Assembly (NCBI GenBank): GCA_910586865.1
Contig: CAJUIY010000021.1
Location: forward strand, 1 to 29,836
DNA: 29,836 nt
DNA from: an uncultured Bacilli bacterium
GTDB taxonomy: Bacteria; Bacillota_I; Bacilli_A; RF39; UBA660
Direction of reading: 5' to 3'
Shown here in pieces: positions 15,856 to 23,627 of the stretch. The position numbers were made by a program, and so were the translations under genes. The notes below the pieces were generated by a model. That model did not search any database, was not told the DNA's origin, and saw only the letters and a program-made list of their open reading frames with translations. Each line of letters opens with the position of its first letter. Within the stretch, counting starts at the first letter, position 1.

Positions 15856-16957
15856 AGATTATTCCAACTCCACATAGTAAGATAAATAAACCTGTAATAT
15901 ACATTACTTTTGAAATAGAGCTTGCCGTATCTTCCACATGACTTCCCTCTATTTTTAATGCTGCTGTTATTGATTTGGTATCGTTTGTTACTAAAACGAC
16001 AGGCTGTTTTGCACCATTAGTATACTTATATCCATTATAATATGTATAACCGGCAGTTGCGGTAATGTTAAAATCAAATGCATAATTATCAGGATTATCA
16101 ATAGGAACGATTAAATAAAATCTAACATTACTAGGAATATCCGTTAAACTAGTAAGTTCACTACCAGACTCATTATAAACCTTAGTTCCACTAGGTGCTT
16201 TCGATAAATCTAGTGAGAAGGAAGGCACTTCACTACTATTTTGAATAGATATTAAGCCTGTACGAATCGTTTTATTATCTTTGTCAACTGTATGCGAACC
16301 ATCATAATTAAAGGCTAAATTATTAAAAGCAGAAGGATCGGTTCCAGCTTGAGATTTAGCAGCACTTACTAAACCATCTGCAAGAGTCCATAAAAGCACT
16401 GCATTATTACTATAAGTATAATAATCTCCAGCATCCGTTGTAATTCCTTCTTCTATAATACTAGGTTGAACCATAGAGATACTTGTAAAATTATTAGCAT
16501 TTTGATATTTCCAAATAGCCACTTGTGTAAACCAAGAAGCCTCTAACTCAGGGTTACTCCCTTTCCGGTTAAACTTACTATTATAATAATCTTGGGCGTG
16601 TGTAATGATATAGACAATTCCATAATCCACAGTCTCTCCTGTTTTGGTATAAGTTTCCCCGCGACCATATTCTGTCATTCTGTCAATACAAAAAATCTTA
16701 TCTCCTGTTGATGTATGATAGTCAATAATATTATTTCCTCTTCCTGTCGCATTTGCCGAAAGAGAAACGTTTGCCATTACAGCATCATTTGTTGTATTTG
16801 TAAGTGCTCCACCAGAATATCCTCTTCCTGCTTGATTCGTTACAAAAGAATCTGGTGCACTAGAAGAAATATAACTTACTGCATAAACATCAGAATTTAT
16901 GCCAAAGAATATACCAATTGCAAAAATACTAGCGATTATTAAACCTTTTCTTTTCAT
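15821..16957 (-). CDS. Thioester-domain surface protein with Cys-Gln pair intact
   Basis: A 378-residue secreted, membrane-anchored protein. A signal peptide (1-26, ending VYA) is followed by a TED/TQXA thioester domain with Cys90 in GDKIFCID and Gln145 in FTQVAIWKY. In this family the two side chains form an internal thioester that can bond host or other surface amines. A second beta-rich domain (about 240-335) follows. The C-terminus carries VEDTASS (341-347), a hydrophobic helix and a basic tail (KPKKQE), the layout of a sortase signal but without LPXTG. I chose ATG 16957, with AAAGG upstream, over an upstream in-frame ATG at 17011 that precedes the promoter. The sortase gene overlaps its end. 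Confidence 0.85.
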   Translation of the reverse strand: MKRKGLIIASIFAIGIFFGINSDVYAVSYISSSAPDSFVTNQAGRGYSGGALTNTTNDAVMANVSLSANATGRGNNIIDYHTSTGDKIFCIDRMTEYGRGETYTKTGETVDYGIVYIITHAQDYYNSKFNRKGSNPELEASWFTQVAIWKYQNANNFTSISMVQPSIIEEGITTDAGDYYTYSNNAVLLWTLADGLVSAAKSQAGTDPSAFNNLAFNYDGSHTVDKDNKTIRTGLISIQNSSEVPSFSLDLSKAPSGTKVYNESGSELTSLTDIPSNVRFYLIVPIDNPDNYAFDFNITATAGYTYYNGYKYTNGAKQPVVLVTNDTKSITAALKIEGSHVEDTASSISKVMYITGLFILLCGVGIIYANVKPKKQEI

Positions 16958-16981
16958 AATATCTTCTACCTTTCTATTATC

Positions 16982-16990
16982 ATTATAACA
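16982..16990 (-). promoter_or_regulatory. Extended -10 promoter of the first thioester-protein gene
   Basis: TGTTATAAT on the - strand is a perfect -10 with TG extension. The sequence from the -10 onward (TATAATGATAATAG, then an A/G-rich AAAGG site) is also found before the paralogous gene at 18355-18363. Confidence 0.6.
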
Positions 16991-17044
16991 TAGTTTTTTT
17001 GAAATGCACATTTTTTTTCATTTATTGACATTTTTATCAGATGA

Positions 17045-17083
17045 AAAATATCTTTATCCACTAAATAGTAAGAAAAGATATTA
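17045..17083 (-). terminator. Possible weak terminator between the two thioester-protein genes
   Basis: On the - strand AATATCTTT and AAAGATATT flank an inner inverted repeat (CTTAC...GTGG region), followed by TTTTTC. The hairpin is clear but the T-run is short, so read-through into the next gene is likely. Confidence 0.45.
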
Positions 17084-17103
17084 TTAATAACTTATTTTCC
17101 CTA

Positions 17104-18333
17104 TCATGACTCCTGTTTTCTAGGTTTCATATTAACATATACAATTCCAATTCCACATAATAAGATAAATAGACCTACTATATATATTATTTTTGGAATA
17201 GAACTGGCAGAATCTTCCACATGAGTGGCTTTCACCTCTATTGCTGAATGTATTTGTTGTGGTTCATGGGTAACTAATACGACTTTATTATCTGCTGTTG
17301 AAAGTTTATACTTATACCCCTTATAATCACTAGCAGTAGTAGTTGCTGTAATATTAAAATCATAAGTAAAGTTTTCAATATTTTCAACAGGAATTTCTAA
17401 ATAAAATTTTGTATTTTTAGGAATGTTTGATAGATTAGTAATCACTGTATTAGATTCACTATAAACTTTGGTACCACTAGGTGCTTTACTAATATCAAGA
17501 GCATAAGAAGAGAAAGGTCCATTAGCACTTGCATAAATTAAGCTTGTCTTAACTTTATTATTCTCTTCTTGTATAGAGAAATTACCATCATAATGTAAGT
17601 TTAAACTTACATTAGATAAGTTCTTTGCTTCTGTTGTAAGATTGCTAGCAAGATTCCAAAGAGTACTAGCATTCGTACTTATAGTAGTTGCACTAGTTCT
17701 TTCATCACAGAAAATATCGTAACTTCCAGTTCGTGGAATATGTTTTTCAATATTGTTATTAGATATTGAAACACTAGCAAAATTATTAATGTTCTGATAT
17801 TTCCAAATAGCTACTTGTGTAAACCAAGATAATAATAGATTACCATTTGTAGTAGTATTAGGATTTATTCCATTTTTGGTAAGATAGTTTTCTGCATTTG
17901 TAATAATATAAACAATACCTAAGTCCACAGAATCATTCAATTTAACATACTGACAGGAAGCCAGAAGACCACAATATTGGGATTCCATACCATCAATAAC
18001 AAAAATCTTATCTCCTACTGTTGTTTCTGAAGTTCGAATATGAATATCCTGAACATAACCATATTTATTAGTAAAACAATAAGATTTTAAATCGTCACCT
18101 ACACTTGCTGATTTAAGAGATGCATTATACATGACTACATCCCTATCACTAGTATTGGTCAACCCATTCCATACATCGGTCATAGGTTCACTAATGAAGG
18201 CGTTGGTATTAGTATGAAAACTATCAGGTGCACTTGTTGCAACATAGTTTTCTGCATTAACATTTAAATTACCTCTAGAAAATAAGATTACTGCAATAAT
18301 GATAGACACAAGCAACTTTATTTTTTTCATCAT
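17104..18333 (-). CDS. Thioester-domain paralogue with Val at the thioester Cys
   Basis: A 409-residue paralogue of the protein encoded at 15821-16957, with the same plan: signal peptide (1-27, ending VNA), TED-like domain, beta domain, and a C-terminal VEDSASS (372-378) before a hydrophobic helix and basic tail (KPRKQE). The Gln side of the thioester is kept (Gln173 in FTQVAIWKY). At the aligned Cys position the sequence is GDKIFVID, with Val112 (codon 17998-18000, GTT where the paralogue has TGT). Other cysteines lie nearby (Cys86 in SYCF, Cys121, Cys127) and could form a disulfide or an alternative bond. The ATG follows GGAAAGGG. It is probably a surface protein displayed beside its active relative. 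Confidence 0.82.
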   Translation of the reverse strand: MMKKIKLLVSIIIAVILFSRGNLNVNAENYVATSAPDSFHTNTNAFISEPMTDVWNGLTNTSDRDVVMYNASLKSASVGDDLKSYCFTNKYGYVQDIHIRTSETTVGDKIFVIDGMESQYCGLLASCQYVKLNDSVDLGIVYIITNAENYLTKNGINPNTTTNGNLLLSWFTQVAIWKYQNINNFASVSISNNNIEKHIPRTGSYDIFCDERTSATTISTNASTLWNLASNLTTEAKNLSNVSLNLHYDGNFSIQEENNKVKTSLIYASANGPFSSYALDISKAPSGTKVYSESNTVITNLSNIPKNTKFYLEIPVENIENFTYDFNITATTTASDYKGYKYKLSTADNKVVLVTHEPQQIHSAIEVKATHVEDSASSIPKIIYIVGLFILLCGIGIVYVNMKPRKQES

Positions 18334-18354
18334 ATCATACCCTTTCCTATTATC

Positions 18355-18363
18355 ATTATACCA
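18355..18363 (-). promoter_or_regulatory. Extended -10 promoter of the second thioester-protein gene
   Basis: TGGTATAAT on the - strand is an extended -10 about 21 nt before the ATG. The downstream TATAATGATAATAG matches the other paralogue's leader base for base. The -35 (TATTTA) is weak. Confidence 0.6.
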
Positions 18364-18391
18364 AAACTTCTAGCAATTAAATATTATTTTA

Positions 18392-19615
18392 TTAAGCTAA
18401 AGTATAATAAGCTTCTATTTTCGAAAAATCATCTTCCTTTTTTACAAAAAGAGTACATAAAGTATCGCCTACTTTTACTTTGTCACCAACCAATTTATTT
18501 AGTTTAATTCCAACTTCATGATTTACTTTATCATCCTCATGTTGACGACCTGCACCAAGTCTTACAGAAAGTTCACCAAATTTTAATGCATTAATAGATT
18601 TAACAACTCCACTTTTAGACGATTTTACTTCTATTTTTTTATCACTAACTTTTAAAGAAGAAATATCTCCATTCTGATATTTGACTAATTCTAAGAATTT
18701 ATAATAAGCTTTTTTACTTACGATTGCTTCCTTCACTAATTTAACTGCCTTTTTCTTACCAATATTTTTGCTCATACTCACCATTTCACTAGCTAAATCC
18801 ATACACAAATTTAGTAGATCACCTTTTTCTTTTCCTTTTAATATATCAATTGCTTCTAATACCTCTAAAGCATTTCCGATACAACTACCTAAAGGCATAT
18901 TCATATCAGAGATAATGCATCTTACTTCTCTCCCATAATGATTACCAATACGAGTCATCAAGTCTTTTAATTTTTTAGCATCTTTTTGATTTTTAATAAG
19001 TGCACCTTTTCCTACTTTAATATCAATTAGTATCTTATCAGCACCACTTGCAATTTTTTTACTCATAATACTAGCAGCTATTAAAGGAATGGATTCTACT
19101 GTTCCTGTAACATCTCTTAGTGCATATATTTTCTTATCCATTGGAGCAAGTTTACTAGTTTGTGAGGAAAGGGAAATCCCAATTTCTTTTACTTGTTCTT
19201 TAATTGCTCCCATTGATCGATTGGTTTGAAATCCTTCAATTGATTCTATTTTATCAATAGTTCCTCCTGTAAATCCTAATCCTCTACCACTCATTTTAAC
19301 AACTGGTATTCCAAGACTTGCCACAATAGGAGCAATAATTAAGGTTGTTTTATCTCCAACTCCTCCTGTGGAATGTTTGTCAACCTTAACTCCCTCTACT
19401 TTTGAAAAATCAAGAATTTCTCCACTTTTAATATAAATATCGGTTAACTCAAATATTTCCTTATCTGCCATTCCCTTTAAACATATTGCCATTAATAGAG
19501 AAGACATTTGATAATCTTCTATCTCCCCATTTAAATACCCATTAAAAAAGTACTCTAATTCCTGTCTTGATAATATCTTTCCTTCTTTTTTCTTTGTAAT
19601 AATGTCTACAATCAA
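18392..19615 (-). CDS. pdp: Pyrimidine-nucleoside / thymidine phosphorylase
   Basis: A 407-residue enzyme that cleaves pyrimidine nucleosides with phosphate to base and (deoxy)ribose 1-phosphate, for salvage. Family motifs are all present: KKKEGKILS near the N-terminus, VDKHSTGGVGDKTT near 80-90 (phosphate and nucleoside binding), KMSGRGLGFTGGTIDKIESI near 108-127 and ALRDVTGTVESIPLI near 165-180. It is slightly shorter than B. subtilis Pdp (433). The start is a TTG at 19615 with AGGAGGGG upstream. An ATG at 19678 in the same frame lies upstream of the -35/-10 pair at 19640-19669 and is unlikely. deoA is a possible alternative name. Confidence 0.92.
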   Translation of the reverse strand: MIVDIITKKKEGKILSRQELEYFFNGYLNGEIEDYQMSSLLMAICLKGMADKEIFELTDIYIKSGEILDFSKVEGVKVDKHSTGGVGDKTTLIIAPIVASLGIPVVKMSGRGLGFTGGTIDKIESIEGFQTNRSMGAIKEQVKEIGISLSSQTSKLAPMDKKIYALRDVTGTVESIPLIAASIMSKKIASGADKILIDIKVGKGALIKNQKDAKKLKDLMTRIGNHYGREVRCIISDMNMPLGSCIGNALEVLEAIDILKGKEKGDLLNLCMDLASEMVSMSKNIGKKKAVKLVKEAIVSKKAYYKFLELVKYQNGDISSLKVSDKKIEVKSSKSGVVKSINALKFGELSVRLGAGRQHEDDKVNHEVGIKLNKLVGDKVKVGDTLCTLFVKKEDDFSKIEAYYTLA

Positions 19616-19639
19616 AAATACCCCTCCTATGATATTTAA

Positions 19640-19669
19640 ATTATAACATATGATGTGTGAAATCTGCAA
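19640..19669 (-). promoter_or_regulatory. Promoter of the nucleoside phosphorylase gene
   Basis: TTGCAG (19669-19664) and TATAAT (19645-19640) are 18 bases apart on the - strand, with a TG extension before the -10. It lies about 25 nt before the TTG start and supports that start. Confidence 0.65.
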
Positions 19670-19692
19670 CCAACCCAAAACAAATCATTTAG

Positions 19693-19717
19693 AAATAAAA
19701 AAGAGAAAAACTCTTTT
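19693..19717 (-). terminator. Intrinsic terminator overlapping the regulator stop codon
   Basis: AAAAGAG (- strand, 19717-19711), a TTTTT loop and CTCTTTT (19705-19699) are followed by T/A-rich sequence. The upstream arm overlaps the stop codon of the XRE gene. Confidence 0.75.
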
Positions 19718-20069
19718 ATCTCATCTTAATATCCATTAATTCCACAAATCTCTTTGGGTCATCAATTACTTTATGATACAAATTACGATTCTTTCGAATC
19801 TCCTTTAAGAAATCAATATCTTCTTTTGCAACAGTGAGTCCATACTTTTCATTACCATCCGTTACTAAATAACTATCATTTCCTAGAAAATAATTAATAT
19901 CTACATTGAAGAATTCGCAAAGTGCAAGTAAAGTTTCTAATGTTGGAATTCTAGTTTCATTCTCATAACAACAGATACTAACTTTTGTAACATTTATAAT
20001 TTTACCTAACTCTTCTTGCGTTAGACCTCTTCCTTTTCGTAAAGATTTTATTCTTTTTCCTATAAGCAT
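19716..20069 (-). CDS. XRE-family transcriptional regulator
   Basis: A 117-residue protein with an N-terminal Cro/C1-type helix-turn-helix: IGKRIKSLRKGRGLTQEELG, then a recognition helix near INVTKVSICCYENETRIP, and TLETLLALCEFFNVDINYFLG, the classic XRE closing motif. The C-terminal 45 residues are charged and unrecognised. The ATG at 20069 is set by AGAGGTGAGG; the frame continues upstream to 20111 but crosses the probable -10. It lies 92 nt after the ssb stop in the same direction. The targets are unknown; an inverted repeat at 20116-20155 next to its own -10 may be an autoregulatory operator. Confidence 0.82.
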   Translation of the reverse strand: MLIGKRIKSLRKGRGLTQEELGKIINVTKVSICCYENETRIPTLETLLALCEFFNVDINYFLGNDSYLVTDGNEKYGLTVAKEDIDFLKEIRKNRNLYHKVIDDPKRFVELMDIKMR

Positions 20070-20109
20070 GGCCTCACCTCTAATCTTTACTAATAGTTTT
20101 CTACAATTC

Positions 20110-20155
20110 ATTATAATTATTAGAAAAGATTTTTTGGTAAAAGTTAACTAATAAT
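20110..20155 (-). promoter_or_regulatory. -10 element and flanking inverted repeat before the XRE gene
   Basis: A TATAAT (20115-20110, - strand) directly follows CTAATAAT (20123-20116). The inverted arm ATTATTAG lies at 20155-20148, giving 8-bp arms 24 bases apart. An operator role is a guess from position next to a helix-turn-helix gene. Confidence 0.4.
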
Positions 20156-20161
20156 AAATTT

Positions 20162-20506
20162 TTATTCTTTCTCTTCTTTTTCTTTACTTTTTTTTGAAGT
20201 TAAAAATGTTACTTTTTCAGCAACTACTTCTAATATATTTTCTTTATGATCTTCTCTTGTTACTACTCTAGATTGAATTCTTCCTTTAATTCCAACAATA
20301 TCACCTTTTTGACAATATTCAGAAGTATTTAAAGCCGTATTTTCCCATAGGATACATTCAACATAATCTGTATCATAAATACCATCCATGTTTTTAAAAC
20401 TTCTTGGAATTGCTAAACTAAGATTGGCTATTTTCTTTCCAGAATCAGTCTTATTTAAGACAATATCTTTGGTAAGTCTTCCTACTAAAACAATTTGATT
20501 TAACAC
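20162..20506 (-). CDS. ssb: Short single-stranded DNA-binding protein
   Basis: A 114-residue OB-fold SSB. Motifs are NQIVLVGRLTKDIVL, ANLSLAIPRSFKN, TDYVECILWENTAL and GDIVGIKGRIQSR. It is only as long as secondary SSBs such as B. subtilis SsbB. The C-terminus is KSKEKEEKE, without the DDDIPF-like tip that recruits partner proteins. The start is a GTG at 20506 with AAGGAGGG 5 nt upstream; a longer frame to 20587 would run through the promoter region. A promoter-like TTGAAA-17-TACCAT lies at 20531-20559. A role in competence or repair rather than replication is possible, but not shown here. Confidence 0.88.
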   Translation of the reverse strand: MLNQIVLVGRLTKDIVLNKTDSGKKIANLSLAIPRSFKNMDGIYDTDYVECILWENTALNTSEYCQKGDIVGIKGRIQSRVVTREDHKENILEVVAEKVTFLTSKKSKEKEEKE

Positions 20507-20530
20507 ATTATCCCTCCTTTCTTGAAAAGT

Positions 20531-20559
20531 ATGGTATAGGAATAAGTCTCTTTTTTCAA
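20531..20559 (-). promoter_or_regulatory. Possible promoter of ssb
   Basis: TTGAAA (20559-20554) and TACCAT (20536-20531) lie 17 bases apart on the - strand. The -35 has one mismatch and the -10 two. Confidence 0.4.
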
Positions 20560-20595
20560 ATATACAATTTAATAAATTTCTTTCCAAATTTTTGA

Positions 20596-20622
20596 CAAAA
20601 AAAAGAATTCCTTATGGAATTT
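20596..20622 (-). terminator. Intrinsic terminator of the suf operon
   Basis: On the - strand AATTCC, a 4-nt loop and GGAATT are followed by eight T. It lies about 40 nt beyond the sufB stop and separates suf from ssb. Confidence 0.8.
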
Positions 20623-20661
20623 CATATCTTATGAATCGAAATCATTTCTGAAAAGAAAAAA

Positions 20662-21975
20662 TTATAAGTTTCTTTTTATTAACTGATTTAATTCCACTGC
20701 GTATTCCATTGGAAGTTCTTCTCGGAATCGATCTAAAAATCCTAATATGATTAATTCTGTTGCTACTTCTTTTGATATTCCTCTACTCATTAGATAAAAT
20801 AATGTCTCTTCGCTTATTTTAGAAACCGTTGCTTCATGTTCAATAGTACTAGAAGAATTGGCATTAATATTGGTAGGAATGGTATCACTTTTAGACTGAT
20901 TATCTAAAATCAAAGTATCACATTTCACAAGGGCTTCACTATCCTCAGCACTGCCTTTGATATCCACTTTTCCACGATAGGTAGCATTTCCTCCATGTTG
21001 AGAAATACTTTTTGAAATGATATTACTTTTGGTATTTTTTCCTATATGAATCATCCTAGCACCACTGTCTTGGATTTGGTCTTTTTTCGCAACACTAATC
21101 GTAATACATACTCCTTTTGAGTTGTCTCCCTTTAAAACACAACAAGGATATTTCATGGTTACTTTAGAACCAATATTTCCATCAATCCACTCCATGGTTC
21201 CGCCTTCTTCTACAAGAGCACGTTTCGTTACTAAATTATATACATTGGTTGCCCAATTTTGAATCGTCGAATATCTACATTTACTGTTTTTTCCAACATA
21301 AATTTCTACAACAGCAGCATGAAGAGAAGATTCACTGTAAGTAGGTGCGGTACAACCTTCCACATAATGAAGAGAAGAATTATCATCTACAATAATCAGT
21401 GTTCTTTCAAATTGCCCCATATTTTTACTATTGATTCGAAAATAGCTTTGTAAAGGACGATCTAGGGTAGTATTTTTAGGAATATAAATAAAACTTCCTC
21501 CGCTAAATACTGCAGAATTTAAGGCTGCAAATTTATTTTCATCCCTACTTACAATCTTTCCAAAATATTTTTTTATTAGTTCTGGATATTTTTTCATCGC
21601 CTCTTCAATCGAAGTAAAAATCACTTTCTTTTTTTCAATCTCTTCTAACATATTATGATAGATAACTTCACTTTCGTATTGAACACCCATTCCACCCAAA
21701 TGCTTTTCACTTTCTAATACACCAAGATCATCTAGTTCATCCACAATGGGTTTTAAAATTTGATTCCAATCTTTTTCTATCTTCTCATCTTGAAGCGTTC
21801 GTTTATAGTAGATAATATCATCAAAATTCAATTCTATCTCTGGACCAAATTCAGGCATTTTTTGACGAACAAAAGATTCATAACTTTTTAGGCGAAAATC
21901 CCTTATATCGTTATCTTCTTGTTTTATTTTTGATAGTAACTTTACTTTTTCTTCATCTAATCCAACAATTTCCAT
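20662..21975 (-). CDS. sufB: Fe-S cluster assembly scaffold SufB
   Basis: A 437-residue SufB, the scaffold subunit of the SufBC2D complex on which Fe-S clusters are built. It has the N-terminal SufB region (FDDIIYYKRTLQDEKIEKDW), the right-handed beta-helix core (SFIYIPKNTTLDRPLQSYFRIN, GCTAPTYSESSLHAAVVEI) and the C-terminal helical domain with LFYLMSRGISKEVATELIILGFL, which contacts SufC. It is about 30 residues shorter than B. subtilis SufB. The conserved Cys in GCTAPTY and in PCCVLKGD are present. It is the last gene of sufCDSUB, 17 nt after sufU, followed by a terminator. Confidence 0.95.
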   Translation of the reverse strand: MEIVGLDEEKVKLLSKIKQEDNDIRDFRLKSYESFVRQKMPEFGPEIELNFDDIIYYKRTLQDEKIEKDWNQILKPIVDELDDLGVLESEKHLGGMGVQYESEVIYHNMLEEIEKKKVIFTSIEEAMKKYPELIKKYFGKIVSRDENKFAALNSAVFSGGSFIYIPKNTTLDRPLQSYFRINSKNMGQFERTLIIVDDNSSLHYVEGCTAPTYSESSLHAAVVEIYVGKNSKCRYSTIQNWATNVYNLVTKRALVEEGGTMEWIDGNIGSKVTMKYPCCVLKGDNSKGVCITISVAKKDQIQDSGARMIHIGKNTKSNIISKSISQHGGNATYRGKVDIKGSAEDSEALVKCDTLILDNQSKSDTIPTNINANSSSTIEHEATVSKISEETLFYLMSRGISKEVATELIILGFLDRFREELPMEYAVELNQLIKRNL

Positions 21976-21992
21976 CCTATCACCAATTTCTA

Positions 21993-22418
21993 TTATTTCT
22001 CTGATTCTTTTAAGATACTTTCTGCTGCTTTAGAGGGAAGCAAAGCACAAGTTTTTCGATTAGGTTGTTTATATACTTGATCATAAACATTTAATTCCCC
22101 TAATATCTCTTTATCATATTCTATTTCATGAATCATATTTTGATAATTTTCTAAAACTACCTCTGCTTCCTCTTTTGTCTTTCCAATTAAGGTTCTAATT
22201 AAAATACTAGTTGCTGATGTACAAATGGAACAAGCTTCCCCATCAAAAACAATATCTTCAATCACCCCATCTTTTATTTTCATCATCATATCAATATTAT
22301 CAATGCAAGAATCGTTATTGGTATTCTTTTTAATATAACTATCATCTTCTACTAATCCTTTATGCATTGGATGTTGATAATTATCTAATATGATTTCTCT
22401 TCTTACTACTTCATCCAT
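21993..22418 (-). CDS. sufU: Zinc-dependent sulfurtransferase SufU
   Basis: A 141-residue SufU, which takes persulfide sulfur from SufS and passes it to the SufBCD scaffold. The zinc-site residues known from B. subtilis are all found: Cys38 and Asp40 (SCID), Cys63 (GEAC) and Cys124 (KTCALL). One more Cys (Cys66) follows GEACSI. The ATG abuts the sufS stop (TAAATG), with GGTGAT formed by the last sufS codons, so translation is coupled. Order and partner gene fit the Bacillota-type SUF system. Confidence 0.94.
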   Translation of the reverse strand: MDEVVRREIILDNYQHPMHKGLVEDDSYIKKNTNNDSCIDNIDMMMKIKDGVIEDIVFDGEACSICTSATSILIRTLIGKTKEEAEVVLENYQNMIHEIEYDKEILGELNVYDQVYKQPNRKTCALLPSKAAESILKESEK

Positions 22419-23615
22419 TTATATCACCACTTTAAATATATCTTCACTATTTTTTAATACTTCGATTAACTTATCTACTTCTTCTTTGGTATTATATAAA
22501 TATAAACTAACTCGGCAAGTATTTTTTATATTTAATTCTTCTTTTAATACCTTCGCACAATGATTACCTGCCCGTATCGCAATATGATAATGATTTAAGT
22601 AAATAGAAGTATCCTGTGGAAAAACTCCTTTGATATTAAAAGCCACAATTCCGCTTTTACTATTTTTATTATAGACAACAATATTAGGAATATCCTTTAG
22701 TTTATCAATCAAATATTTTTTAAGACGATATTCATGTTCATGGATTTTAGAAACTCCAATACTTTGTATAAATTTGATTGCTTCTCCTAACCCTATCACT
22801 TCCGCAATAGGGGGGGTTCCTGCTTCCAACTTGATAGGAGCTTCCTTCAAAACATAAGAACCATCGATTTCAAAACTTTGATTCATTCCTCCACCATATT
22901 TTAATGGTACCATTCCTTTTAAAAGTTCCCTTTTTCCATAAAGAACTCCTACTCCAGTAGGTCCAACCATCTTATGTCCCGAGAAAGCCAAAAAAGAAAC
23001 ATTGGCACTTACAACATCTACCTCTATATGAGATACGCTTTGTGCAGCATCAACTACGAAATAAATATTTTTTTCTTTGCATATTTTACCGATTTCCACG
23101 ATATCTCTAATATCGCCAACTACGTTAGAAATATGGGCAATAGAAATTACTTTCGTATTACTAGTAATGGCTTTTTTTACATTTTCCACGGTTAGTTCAT
23201 GATTCTCATCTAATGGAATGTATTTTACTTTACCACATCCGTCCCGTTCTAGCACTTGCCAAGGAAGAACATTAGAAGCATGCTCTGACATTGTTAGTAG
23301 GATTTCATCTTTTTCTTTTAAAATGCTCTTAAAAAATCCAAATGCAATCATATTTAAAGACTCTGTTGCTCCTGATGTAAAGACAATCTCCTTACTATCA
23401 CCAGCATGAATAAAATCTTTTACAAGGTCTCTAACCTGATCATACTCCTTGTTCGTTTTTATCGCATTATCATAATCCCCTCTATGAATATTGGAGGTAT
23501 ATTTTGAATAATAATCCACCATTTTATCCACTACACATTGTGGCTTTAATGTAGTAGCACTATTATCAAAATAAATAAAATCTCCATTTAAAATAGGAAA
23601 ATCATCACGATTCAT
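22419..23615 (-). CDS. sufS: Cysteine desulfurase SufS
   Basis: A 398-residue PLP-dependent group II cysteine desulfurase that releases sulfur from cysteine as an enzyme persulfide. The N-terminal YFDNSATTLKP, the PLP Lys215 in AFSGHKMVGPTGVG, the cofactor-binding VVDAAQS (near 187-193) and the catalytic Cys353 in RAGNHCAK are all present. The conserved GGGM and LEAGTPPIA segments lie at 241-271. Length and motifs match SufS. AAGGTGAT precedes the ATG, 12 nt after sufD. SufU, encoded next, is its usual partner. Confidence 0.95.
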   Translation of the reverse strand: MNRDDFPILNGDFIYFDNSATTLKPQCVVDKMVDYYSKYTSNIHRGDYDNAIKTNKEYDQVRDLVKDFIHAGDSKEIVFTSGATESLNMIAFGFFKSILKEKDEILLTMSEHASNVLPWQVLERDGCGKVKYIPLDENHELTVENVKKAITSNTKVISIAHISNVVGDIRDIVEIGKICKEKNIYFVVDAAQSVSHIEVDVVSANVSFLAFSGHKMVGPTGVGVLYGKRELLKGMVPLKYGGGMNQSFEIDGSYVLKEAPIKLEAGTPPIAEVIGLGEAIKFIQSIGVSKIHEHEYRLKKYLIDKLKDIPNIVVYNKNSKSGIVAFNIKGVFPQDTSIYLNHYHIAIRAGNHCAKVLKEELNIKNTCRVSLYLYNTKEEVDKLIEVLKNSEDIFKVVI

Positions 23616-23627
23616 ACTATCACCTTC

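Noticed and set aside
16715..16942. A Cys-rich + strand open frame resembling a small secreted peptide
   Set aside because: It is antisense to the signal peptide and thioester domain of the surface protein; the Cys content comes from the complement of Thr/Ala codons, and there is no ribosome site.
17104..17260. Search for LPXTG, LPXTA or NPQTN sorting motifs in the thioester proteins
   Set aside because: None is present; only the VED-[TS]-ASS block stands at the expected place.
19616..19678. Longer N-terminus of the nucleoside phosphorylase from an ATG at 19678
   Set aside because: The extension crosses a good -35/-10 pair, and a TTG at 19615 has AGGAGGGG and matches the family's N-terminus.
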